A program made the translations under genes and the position numbers. From the NCBI GenBank assembly GCA_025934635.1, contig JAICWX010000251.1, positions 1 through 12,863 of the forward strand: DNA of 12,863 nt. Reading direction: 5' to 3'. Positions 1-6,417 of this stretch are shown here, one piece after another. Below the pieces are notes generated by a model. The model had not been told where the DNA came from, did no database searches, and worked only from the letters and a program-made list of their open reading frames with translations. Every line of letters starts with the position of its first letter. Position 1 is the stretch's first letter. Source of the DNA: Streptosporangiaceae bacterium. Its GTDB lineage: Bacteria; Actinomycetota; Actinomycetes; Streptosporangiales; Streptosporangiaceae.

Positions 1-572
1 ACAACGCGGCAGCAACCCCGGCCCCGGGAACCCGCACTGAGCCGCAATTTCGCGCCCGCGCGGCGCCCGGCCCGGGGATATGTGGCTAAGCGGCATTGTG
101 CAATCGCGACATTGATGGAGCATTCATGTCGTACCGGGAGTCGGCTGAGGGCCGGGGTCAGTGACGGAAGCGGGCAGTGGTGCGGATGCGAATGCTGAGG
201 TGAAAACCAGGGCCAGCGACACTCTTACTCCGAGTACCCCAAGAGGGCCGCCCCCGAGTACCCCAAGAGGGCCGCCCCCGAGTACCCCAAGAGGGCCGCC
301 CCGGATACTCCGAGAGGGCCGCCCTCACAGACGGGACGCCAGCCCGGGTAGCCCATCCAGGCCCAAGGCCGTGGGCTACCCGGCTGCGGCTGACGCCGCC
401 CCGGCGACCGAGCAGGTTCAGCCGGGGCCGAGGGCACCCCCCCGGCACCCTCGCCGGCCGCTCGGCTAGGCCACTCCGAGCCGCCGTGAATAGGACAAAT
501 TATCCCGCAAACTAAGGGCCAGGCCCGTAGCCAGCGAGGATCGGGCGGAACCTTGCCGGATCCGAGCCAGCC
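1..572. other. Left intergenic stretch without a convincing gene
   Basis: No frame here gives a recognisable protein. Open frames at 161-469 (plus) and 225-701 (minus) are proline- or arginine-rich by-products of GC bias and of the 24-bp repeat. A 12-codon frame at 126-164 has an ATG preceded by GGAG (116-119), but it is too short to call. An imperfect inverted repeat GGACAA-A-TTATCC lies at 493-505. The first 200 bases could include the end of a gene entering from the left, but I cannot identify one. Confidence 0.5.
232..327. repeat. 24-bp tandem repeat, 4 copies
   Basis: Three identical 24-bp units begin at 232, 256 and 280 (GAGTACCCCAAGAGGGCCGC followed by four C), and a degenerate fourth runs 304-327. 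The period is a multiple of three, so every frame reads as an eight-residue repeat: PSTPRGPP-like in one plus frame, EYPKRAAP in another, GYSGAALL on the minus strand. None of these frames has a convincing start with ribosome binding site plus a recognisable domain, so I treat it as a minisatellite rather than a gene. Confidence 0.9.
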
Positions 573-590
573 CATGCAAGATCTTGCATG
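573..590. promoter_or_regulatory. 18-bp perfect palindrome
   Basis: CATGCAAGATCTTGCATG is perfectly self-complementary. It lies 14 bp beyond the stop codon of the minus-strand response-regulator-like gene. It could be a dimeric regulator's binding site, or a 7-bp stem with a GATC loop near the operon's 3' end. There is no T tract, so a classical intrinsic terminator is not supported. Confidence 0.6.
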
Positions 591-596
591 CCGAAC

Positions 597-613
597 GGGG
601 CAGCCTACGCCCC
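597..613 (-). terminator. GC hairpin overlapping the end of the minus operon
   Basis: GGGGC (597-601) pairs with GCCCC (609-613) around a 7-nt loop that contains the TAG stop codon of the response-regulator-like gene. The loop and right arm are shared with a hairpin just after the methyltransferase stop near 6405-6416. It is a possible terminator or 3'-end structure without a U tract. Confidence 0.35.
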
Positions 614-1366
614 CACGGCCGCCGTCACCCGGGTCGCGATGTCGGCGTACCCATGGCGACGGCACCAGCTCAGGATGTAACGCGCGTGCTCGCCGGACCA
701 CCGGTAGACCACCTCGGGGGTCATCTTGAGCTCGGGACTGTGCTCGCGGCGGTCCTTGATCAGCGGGCCGAGGTAATCGACGATCTTGGCCGCGGTGTCG
801 TACCCGACGTGGGCGGTGCTGGCGAGCGTCTCGTGGTTGACCGCCCGGCCGGAGGCGATCGCGCCGGCCAGCCGGGCCGCGGTCGCTCCCTTTCCTTTCC
901 CGAAGTAGGAATGAATGCGCGGGATATCCGCCGGGCTGCCGTCCGGCGGGAACTGAGCGGCCTGCAGGGTGCCGCCGCTGACCGCGATATTGATGGCCTC
1001 CATCAGCGGCCGGGGCCCGGTCGCCTTCCGGTAGATGCCGACCACCTCCGGCTGCTCGACAGCCTCGTCCAGGTGATCACGCTCGAGCCCGTGGCCCTGG
1101 GCCGCGAAGATGACGGGCGTCTGCCGCCCCGTGCGCCGCAGGGCGTTCAGCACGTCGAGCCCGTCGAACGAGTACTCCACGGCGTAATCGTTCCAGGTCA
1201 GGTCGGCTACCACCACGTCGAACCGCAGGCGGCCGCGGACGGCCGCCTCCACCGCGCCCTGGTCCTCGGCGATCCGCACCAGGGCATCGCCGAACGACTG
1301 CCGCACCAGCGGCTCGATGATCTTTCCCAGCGCGGCCGCGACCAGGATGCGTGGCCCGTCTTGCAT
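605..1366 (-). CDS. Response-regulator-like protein with degenerate receiver domain
   Basis: This 253-residue protein starts with a receiver-like fold: ILVAAAL for the first strand, VVVADLTW with D55 at the phosphoacceptor position, VIFAAQ for the fourth strand, and K113 at the conserved lysine position. The acidic pair expected after strand 1 is missing, and alanine stands where Thr/Ser is usual in strand 4, so ordinary phosphotransfer is doubtful. The C-terminal half (about 150-205) looks like a helix-turn-helix region but is not a clear NarL or OmpR effector. The ATG at 1366 is chosen because GGGGAG (1371-1376) sits just upstream; an alternative GTG lies at 1378. It follows the serine hydrolase by 23 bp and is probably the third gene of that operon. 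No histidine kinase is nearby. Function is inferred as regulatory. Confidence 0.75.
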   Translation of the reverse strand: MQDGPRILVAAALGKIIEPLVRQSFGDALVRIAEDQGAVEAAVRGRLRFDVVVADLTWNDYAVEYSFDGLDVLNALRRTGRQTPVIFAAQGHGLERDHLDEAVEQPEVVGIYRKATGPRPLMEAINIAVSGGTLQAAQFPPDGSPADIPRIHSYFGKGKGATAARLAGAIASGRAVNHETLASTAHVGYDTAAKIVDYLGPLIKDRREHSPELKMTPEVVYRWSGEHARYILSWCRRHGYADIATRVTAAVGA

Positions 1367-1389
1367 GAATCTCCCCACTGCTTCCGCGA

Positions 1390-2781
1390 TCAGGCGGTGA
1401 CCTGGTCCAGGCGCACCCAGGTGAAGTCTAGGAAGAGGACCGAGGCGATGCGGCCCCCGGCCGAACGCCGGAAGGTCACGTCGCCACCGGGCACGCTGCC
1501 CCCGTCCGCGACGGTGAAGCGGTCTGGATCGGCCGTCGGTGTCAGGACCACCTGAAAGTCAGGCGACTCCGCGGCGATGAACGTGAGCTGCCCGTCCCGC
1601 CACTCCAGCCGCAGCAGCCAGCCGCCCATGCCGGGCCGGGCGTAGACCCCCAGCAGCGGCCGGTAATTCTCCGGCGTCGGTGCCGGAGGAGCGCCCGGCG
1701 CGGCCCTGCGGGTCTGCGTCAGCTCGCGGGCGGCGGCCGCCAGCTCCACGCCGAGCAGGGCCACGCCGAACATGGTCTCGTTGACCAGCACCACTGCTCC
1801 CACCTGACTCACCGGGTCGAAGCAGATGGTGCTGGTGAATCCCGGGATCCCGCCCGAGTGCCCGATCCAGGTCACGTTTTCCCGGCGGGTTCCGCACCAG
1901 GAAATGCCCCACGCCTGCGTCCACTGGTCATCGGCCAGGTAACGCGGCTTGTGCATCTCCCGCAGCGACCCGGCGGCCAGCACCGGGCTGCTCGCAGCCG
2001 GCTCCCGGTACGCCCTGAGCTGGAACGAGATCCAGGTCGCGAGGTCCGCGGCGGACGACCACAGGCCCCCTTCGGCCCAGGACGGCGGCATCGGCGGCGC
2101 CGGGTCCAGGTCGTCCGACAGGCCGCGCCAGTCATATCCCGTCGCGCACCGGCCGGGCGCCGGCAGCGGGGGAAAGCCCGTCGCGTTCATACCGAGCGGA
2201 CGCAGGATGGCATCCTTGACGTACTCCGGGTACGGGGTTCCGCTGGCCCGGGTCACGATCTCGCCGAGCCACTGGTAGGCGAGGTCGGAGTAGGCGTGCT
2301 GCGCGTGCGGCGGGAACCGCACCGAGATCTCGCCGGCCTGCCGCAGGGTCGCCTCCGGCACCCCCTGGTAGGCCGGGATGGCCCAGTCGGTACCCGGCGG
2401 CTCGGCCGGCAGACCCGACTCATGCGAGAGCATCCGCCGGATGGTCACCAGATCAACCGGACCGAACGGGTTGATCATCGAGCCCAGTTCAGGCAGCCAC
2501 GCCACCGCCGGGTCGTCGAGACCGAGCCGGCCCGCGTCATGCAGCTGCATGATCGCCGTCCCGGTGAACGTCTTGGTGACCGACGCGATGCCGTAGAGCA
2601 TCGCCGGGTCGGTGGCCTTCGCGGTGGCCACCTCCGCGAACCCGGTACCGGCCAGCCAGGCCAGCTCGTCACCGCACACCACCCCCGCCACCGCCCCCGG
2701 CAGCCGGTTCTCCCGGACGAACGAGGCGAGCCTGGTCTCCAGGTCCGCGCTCGCCGCCCTGATCAGCTCGACGTTGTCCAC
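1390..2781 (-). CDS. Class C beta-lactamase-type serine hydrolase
   Basis: The 463-residue protein has the three active-site motifs of the beta-lactamase/penicillin-binding-like hydrolase family. S67-V-T-K70 holds the nucleophile and general base, Y164-S-D stands for the usual Y-x-N, and H308-S-G matches the third K/H-S/T-G box. Family members include class C beta-lactamases, DD-peptidases and EstB-type esterases; the HSG and YSD variants fit an esterase or peptidase at least as well as an antibiotic-resistance enzyme. No signal peptide is seen, so it is probably cytoplasmic. The C-terminal 100 residues resemble the small beta-rich domain often attached to these enzymes. The GTG start overlaps the end of the upstream LuxR gene by 19 bp and has only a weak ribosome binding site, which suggests translational coupling. 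Natural substrate unknown. Confidence 0.9.
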   Translation of the reverse strand: MDNVELIRAASADLETRLASFVRENRLPGAVAGVVCGDELAWLAGTGFAEVATAKATDPAMLYGIASVTKTFTGTAIMQLHDAGRLGLDDPAVAWLPELGSMINPFGPVDLVTIRRMLSHESGLPAEPPGTDWAIPAYQGVPEATLRQAGEISVRFPPHAQHAYSDLAYQWLGEIVTRASGTPYPEYVKDAILRPLGMNATGFPPLPAPGRCATGYDWRGLSDDLDPAPPMPPSWAEGGLWSSAADLATWISFQLRAYREPAASSPVLAAGSLREMHKPRYLADDQWTQAWGISWCGTRRENVTWIGHSGGIPGFTSTICFDPVSQVGAVVLVNETMFGVALLGVELAAAARELTQTRRAAPGAPPAPTPENYRPLLGVYARPGMGGWLLRLEWRDGQLTFIAAESPDFQVVLTPTADPDRFTVADGGSVPGGDVTFRRSAGGRIASVLFLDFTWVRLDQVTA

Positions 2782-4430
2782 CCCGGTGATGGTGGCAGAG
2801 CCGCACCCGGTGCGCGAACCATTAACTCAGCGGCCAGTAACTCAGCGGCCAGCGCCGATCCGAGCTGCGCCCGCGAGGTGATGCCGAGCTTGGGGAAGAT
2901 CCGGTAGAGGTGCGAGCCGATGGTCCGGTGCGAGAGGTACAGCCGCTGGCCGATCTCCCGGTTCGAAAGCCCTTCGGCGGCGAGCTGGGCGATCTGCCGC
3001 TCCTGCGGAGACAGCGGCATCCGCTCCTCGGCCCGGAAGGCGGCCCGGCCCTCGCCGGTGGCGCGCAGCTCGGCCAGGGCGCGCTCGGCCCAGGGGAGCA
3101 GCCCGTGCGCCTCGCAGACCTGGTGCGCGTGCCGCAGTGGCGCCCGTGCCTCGGCGATACGGCGCCGGCGGCGCAGCCACGAGCCGTACTCGAGCAGCAG
3201 CCGGGCCCGGTAGAACGGCCAGCGCACCAGGTCCGCCTCGAGCGCGCGACGGAACTCCTGCTCGGCGTCGTCCTCGTCGGCCAGCAACGGGGCCGCGTAG
3301 AGCAGCGCGACCCGCGTCCACGCGGGCACGCCGTCGCCCGCCGCCGGCCGGACCGCGGCCAGGATCGCCACCGCCTCGGCCGTGCGCCCGCTCCGCGCGG
3401 CCGCTTCGGCCAGGTCGCCGAGGGCCCAGCTGCCCGACCCGGCCTGGTAGGCCGGATCGGTGCGGTCGAACATCCGGCCCAGCTGGTCGAACGCCTCGTC
3501 GTAGCGCCGGGCGCCGATCGCCGTGACGCCGCGGACGAACTGGATGCCGCCCAGCGCCGCGCCGATCCCGGCCGGGAGCACCATCGCCTCGGCCTGCCGG
3601 GCCAGCCGCTCGGCCAGCGCGCCGTCGCCGCGCAGCCCGGCGCTCATCGCCCGCCCGATCATCTCCGGGGCCTGCCGCAGCGACGGGCTGGCGAACGCGA
3701 TGGCGGCCCGTGCCTGCTGCGCCAGCAGCCGCGGCAACGCCGTGAGCCCGCCTTCCCCGTCCGCCTCGGGCGGACGGAGCATCAGGACGGGCAGGTCCGC
3801 CTCGACCAGGACGTCCTCGAAGCCGTAACGGATCGCGGCCAGCAGCGCGACCGGCACCGAGGCGATCCGGCGGGCCACGAACCGCAGCACCCCGAGGGTG
3901 GCGTCGTCCATCCAGTGCAGGTCGTCGGCGATGACGAGCAGCCCGCGGCCGGCCGCGGCGCCGGCCAGCAGCTCGAGCGTCGCGACCGCCACCGGGAACA
4001 TCTCCGGCTCCGGGCCGTCGGCATGACCGAACGCGGCCCGCAGCGCCGCCCGCGGCCGCGGCGCGAGCGAGGAGAAGCTGTCGGCCAGCGGATAGAGCAG
4101 CTGGTGCAACCCGGCGTACGGCACCCCGGTCTCGCCCTGCACCCCCGCCGCCCGCAGCACGGCCCGGCCATCGCGGTCGGCCATCGCCGCCGCCGCGCGT
4201 AGCAGCACTGACTTGCCGATGCCCGGCTCGCCGACCAGCAGCAGGCCGCGGCCGCCGGTATCGCGGAGCAGCTCGCCGATCGCAGCCAGCTCGTCGTCCC
4301 GGCCGATCAGGTCGTACGGCGCAGTGTTGTCCAGCGCAGTGTTATCCAGCCCGGTGTTATCCAGCGCGGTGTTGTCCAGCCCGGGGCTGGCCGTGATGAC
4401 GCGGCCGGTGCCGGTGGGACCAAGCGGCAT
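2763..4430 (-). CDS. LAL-type LuxR transcriptional regulator with ATPase domain, internally shortened
   Basis: The N-terminal ATPase has a Walker A motif (GEPGIGKS, about residues 67-74) and Walker B (LLVIADDLHWMD). The C-terminus has a LuxR helix-turn-helix (LSPQERQIAQLAAEGLSNRE onward, through TIGSHLYRIF). A TPR-like helical region lies between. LAL regulators usually have about 900 residues, but this one has about 555: the sequence passes from the end of the ATPase core (ADLPVLMLRP) straight into the helical region, without the usual ATPase lid and first helical part. A 9-bp inverted repeat sits at that point (3757-3777). The ATG at 4430 is preferred (CGGGG about 9 nt upstream); a TTG at 4439 would add three residues. 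LDNTA-type repeats lie just after the start, and a duplicated LAAEL with two TTA codons near the end. It is the first gene of the operon with the hydrolase. Confidence 0.88.
   Translation of the reverse strand: MPLGPTGTGRVITASPGLDNTALDNTGLDNTALDNTAPYDLIGRDDELAAIGELLRDTGGRGLLLVGEPGIGKSVLLRAAAAMADRDGRAVLRAAGVQGETGVPYAGLHQLLYPLADSFSSLAPRPRAALRAAFGHADGPEPEMFPVAVATLELLAGAAAGRGLLVIADDLHWMDDATLGVLRFVARRIASVPVALLAAIRYGFEDVLVEADLPVLMLRPPEADGEGGLTALPRLLAQQARAAIAFASPSLRQAPEMIGRAMSAGLRGDGALAERLARQAEAMVLPAGIGAALGGIQFVRGVTAIGARRYDEAFDQLGRMFDRTDPAYQAGSGSWALGDLAEAAARSGRTAEAVAILAAVRPAAGDGVPAWTRVALLYAAPLLADEDDAEQEFRRALEADLVRWPFYRARLLLEYGSWLRRRRRIAEARAPLRHAHQVCEAHGLLPWAERALAELRATGEGRAAFRAEERMPLSPQERQIAQLAAEGLSNREIGQRLYLSHRTIGSHLYRIFPKLGITSRAQLGSALAAELLAAELMVRAPGAALPPSPGWTTSS
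2823..2852. repeat. Perfect 15-bp tandem duplication in the LuxR 3' end
   Basis: TAACTCAGCGGCCAG occurs twice back to back (2823-2837 and 2838-2852). On the minus strand it encodes LAAEL-LAAEL, just after the LuxR helix-turn-helix. Each copy contributes one in-frame TTA leucine codon (2840-2838 and 2825-2823), a rare codon in such GC-rich genomes. Confidence 0.95.
3757..3777. repeat. Inverted repeat, 9-bp arms, inside the LuxR gene
   Basis: CCGTCCGCC (3757-3765) and GGCGGACGG (3769-3777) are perfect inverted copies separated by TCG. They encode the short LRPPEADG-like stretch where the protein jumps from ATPase core to helical region, the apparent site of the missing segment. Confidence 0.85.
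4321..4380. repeat. 15-bp tandem repeat, 4 copies, encoding LDNTA/LDNTG
   Basis: Four 15-bp units (4321-4335, 4336-4350, 4351-4365, 4366-4380) of the form GCAGTGTTATCCAGC differ at three positions. On the minus strand they encode LDNT-A/G four times near the N-terminus of the LuxR protein, before the conserved start of the ATPase domain (LIGRDDEL). The repeat is in frame and probably forms a flexible leader. Confidence 0.92.
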
Positions 4431-4553
4431 GAAGGGCAACCCCCGTAGGTATACCGATCGTTCCTTCTACCTCTAGCATGTACTAATGTATGGCCTGGTC
4501 ACAACCCCTGCCGGAGAGAACGAAAGGCCCGGCCGGGAGAATGAGGTAGCCCG

Positions 4554-5180
4554 GTGAGAAGCACCAGCAGCGCGGCTGTGCGGCGCCGGCGCGCCGACAT
4601 GCTCGCCCGGCGGCGGCAGAAGGCGGCCGTGTCGGCCCGCGAGCGGATCCTCACCACGGCCGACCGGCTCTTCTACGGTCACGGCATCCAGGCGGTCGGG
4701 GTGCAGTGGGTCCTCGACGAGTCCCAGGTGACCCGGGTGACCCTGTACCGGCACTTCGCGTCCAAGGACGACCTGGTGCTGGCGTACCTGGGCCGCCGCA
4801 GCGAGCAGGCCAAGGCGGCGGTCCGGGCGCTCATCGACCGGTATCCCGGCGATCCCCGCGGGGCCCTGCACGCGTGGGCGGTGGCGTTCGCCGAGGACGG
4901 CGTGATCGACGAGTACCGCGGCTGCGCGTTCGTCAACGCGGCCGCCGAGTACGGGAAGCCGGACCACCCCGTCCGCGTCATGGCCATCGCCCAGCGCCGG
5001 TGGGTCAACGAGACCACCGAAGCCCTGCTGCGCCAGGTCGGCCACCCCGATCCGGTCGTGGCCGCGCGCACCCTGCTCGCGCTGCGCACCGGGTACGTAT
5101 TCTCGGCCGGCCTGGAGGAGGACGCCGGCTGGGCCGAGGAGTTCGTGGCCGCCTACGACCACGTCGTCGACACCCGCTGA
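4554..5180 (+). CDS. TetR-family transcriptional regulator
   Basis: This 208-residue protein has a TetR helix-turn-helix at about residues 27-73, ending in the diagnostic VTLYRHFASKDDLVLAYL. The C-terminal ligand domain includes the YRGCAFVNAAAEYGKPDHPV segment found in many actinomycete TetR proteins. The N-terminal 26 residues are rich in arginine and precede the usual start of the fold; an internal ATG at 4596 could be the true start. The GTG at 4554 has GAGGT (4543-4547) six bases upstream, which favours it. It is divergent from the LuxR gene, with 114-123 bp between starts. Within that gap ATGTA occurs twice (4489-4493 and 4497-4501), a weak operator candidate. It converges with the cupin gene 23 bp downstream. 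Ligand and targets unknown. Confidence 0.9.
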   Translation: MRSTSSAAVRRRRADMLARRRQKAAVSARERILTTADRLFYGHGIQAVGVQWVLDESQVTRVTLYRHFASKDDLVLAYLGRRSEQAKAAVRALIDRYPGDPRGALHAWAVAFAEDGVIDEYRGCAFVNAAAEYGKPDHPVRVMAIAQRRWVNETTEALLRQVGHPDPVVAARTLLALRTGYVFSAGLEEDAGWAEEFVAAYDHVVDTR

Positions 5181-5203
5181 GGCTCAGCCCGGGGCGACGC
5201 TAT

Positions 5204-5665
5204 TCAGCGCGGCGGGCCGACAATGATGTTGCCAAACCGCTCCGAGACCGCCGGGTCGGGCTTGACCTCGAAGCCCGCGGGCCGCGGCGTCGACCTGTCC
5301 CGCCCGGTGGCACGGAACATGCCCTCGATGCCGGCCGGGGTGTTGATCACCAGCAGGTCCGCGGTGTCCGAGGTGATCCGGTACGCGTGCGGCACGTTCT
5401 TCGGCAGGAACACGACCCCGCCCTCGGCCAGCTCGTACTCCTGGTCGTCGTACCAGACCAGGGCCGTCCCCGCGATGAGCATGAAGATCTCGTCCTCGTG
5501 CAGGTGCTTGTGGTACGGCGGGGCCTCCCCGCGCCGGACGTCGAAGCGGCCCATCATCAACTGGCCGTCGGTCGCGGCGGCGTCGAGCAGCATCGTCAGC
5601 GTGCCGCCGTCGAGCCACTCGAGCTGCTGCTGCTGCGCGGGCTGGGCCAGGTAGAGCATGCTCAC
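5204..5665 (-). CDS. Single-domain cupin protein
   Basis: The 153-residue protein has both cupin motifs. Motif 1 is G46-x5-H52-x-H54-x4-E59-x6-G66 and motif 2 is G-x5-P-x4-H93, so the metal-binding set of three His and one Glu is complete. Such proteins bind Fe, Mn or Ni and include quercetin-dioxygenase-like enzymes and isomerases; the substrate cannot be told. The GTG at 5665 is chosen because GGGAG lies 7 nt upstream, although an ATG occurs two codons later at 5659. It is divergent from a TetR gene, with a palindrome at 5713-5726 between them, so that TetR protein probably represses it. No signal peptide is present, and a cytoplasmic enzyme is likely. Confidence 0.9.
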   Translation of the reverse strand: MSMLYLAQPAQQQQLEWLDGGTLTMLLDAAATDGQLMMGRFDVRRGEAPPYHKHLHEDEIFMLIAGTALVWYDDQEYELAEGGVVFLPKNVPHAYRITSDTADLLVINTPAGIEGMFRATGRDRSTPRPAGFEVKPDPAVSERFGNIIVGPPR

Positions 5666-5712
5666 TGGACATCTCCCTTTCCTCTTCGTTACCAGCCACG
5701 CTATCTCATAGT

Positions 5713-5726
5713 GGACGAATTCGTCC
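5713..5726. promoter_or_regulatory. Palindromic operator candidate between cupin and TetR genes
   Basis: GGACGAATTCGTCC is a perfect 14-bp palindrome in the 106-bp gap between the divergent cupin and TetR starts. It lies 48 bp from the cupin start and 46 bp from the TetR start. Both position and symmetry fit an autoregulatory TetR operator controlling both genes. Confidence 0.7.
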
Positions 5727-5759
5727 GTTTAAGCATTACCGGCGCAGGTCGCCGCCTGC

Positions 5760-5765
5760 TATATC
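5760..5765 (+). promoter_or_regulatory. Candidate -10 element for a leaderless TetR transcript
   Basis: TATATC ends six bases before the GTG at 5772, which would place transcription initiation at the start codon. The purine-rich AGAGG directly touches the GTG and is too close to act as a ribosome binding site. No good -35 is seen, only TTACCG at 5736-5741. Confidence 0.4.
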
Positions 5766-5771
5766 AAAGAG

Positions 5772-6353
5772 GTGAGCACCGAACCGGCCATCCGCCGCCG
5801 CGCCCCCCGCAGCGACGCCCAGGCCAACCGGGAGCGGCTGCTGGCCGCCGCGGCCGCGGAGATCAGGGCGCGCGGCAACCACGTGCCGATGGCGGAGATC
5901 GCCGACCGGGCCGGCGTCGGCATCGGCACCTTGTACCGGCACTTCCCGACGCGCGAGCACCTGCTGAGCGCGCTGACCGCACGCGCCTTCACGCTGGCGC
6001 TCGGGCACGCCCGTTCGGCCGCCGAGTTTTCCGGGCCCGCGGTCGACGCGGTCGGTCAGTTCTTCGCCGCCACCATCGAGCACCGCGACCAGCTCGTCCT
6101 GCCCCTGCACGGCGGCCCGAGCGACCTCGACGACGAGGCCCGGCGGCTCCGGGCCGAGATCAGGACCGTGCTGGGCGCGATCCTGCGCCGCGGGCGCCGC
6201 GACGGCAGCATCCGGGCCGATGTCACCCCGGGGGACATCATCATCACCGGGGCCCAGCTCGCCCAGCCGCTGGCGACCGTCGCGAACTGGGATCACCAGG
6301 CCCGCCGCCAGGCCCGGATCTATCTGGCCGGGCTGCGCCCGCCCGCGGCGTGA
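5772..6353 (+). CDS. TetR-family transcriptional regulator divergent from cupin gene
   Basis: This 193-residue protein has a helix-turn-helix at about residues 18-65 (MAEIADRAGVGIGTLYRHFP), followed by an all-helical ligand domain. The C-terminal part with TPGDIIITGAQLAQPL resembles that of many actinomycete TetR proteins. The GTG start has no properly spaced ribosome binding site but lies six bases after a TATATC element, so a leaderless mRNA is plausible. The arrangement, a regulator divergent from one enzyme gene with a perfect palindrome between, suggests local repression of the cupin gene and itself. It converges with the methyltransferase gene, 64 bp apart. The effector is unknown. Confidence 0.92.
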   Translation: MSTEPAIRRRAPRSDAQANRERLLAAAAAEIRARGNHVPMAEIADRAGVGIGTLYRHFPTREHLLSALTARAFTLALGHARSAAEFSGPAVDAVGQFFAATIEHRDQLVLPLHGGPSDLDDEARRLRAEIRTVLGAILRRGRRDGSIRADVTPGDIIITGAQLAQPLATVANWDHQARRQARIYLAGLRPPAA

Positions 6354-6399
6354 GGCCTGGGGGTCAACGATCATGAAATCAGGGGCCTGCGTGACCCGC

Positions 6400-6415
6400 G
6401 GGGAGCCTACGCCCC
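6400..6415 (-). terminator. GC hairpin after the methyltransferase stop
   Basis: GGGG (6400-6403) can pair with CCCC (6412-6415). The minus strand reads GGGGGGCGTAGGCTCCCC right after the stop codon. GCCTACGCCCCC (6405-6416) also occurs at 603-614, at the 3' end of another minus-strand gene. The stem is only 4 bp and has no U tract, so the call is tentative. Confidence 0.3.
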
Positions 6416-6417
6416 CC

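Noticed and set aside
161..469. Proline-rich 102-residue open frame
   Set aside because: It is generated by the 24-bp repeat and GC bias, has no domain, and an equally long frame runs on the other strand.
584..1555. Long plus-strand open frame over the response-regulator-like gene
   Set aside because: Arginine/glycine-rich shadow of the minus-strand genes, with no recognisable domain.
1390..2781. Antibiotic-resistance beta-lactamase
   Set aside because: No signal peptide, and YSD/HSG variants are common in esterases and peptidases; resistance cannot be claimed.
2910..4202. 430-residue plus-strand frame opposite the LuxR gene
   Set aside because: Mirror frame of the GC-rich LuxR coding sequence; its composition is atypical and the minus strand shows clear Walker and LuxR motifs.
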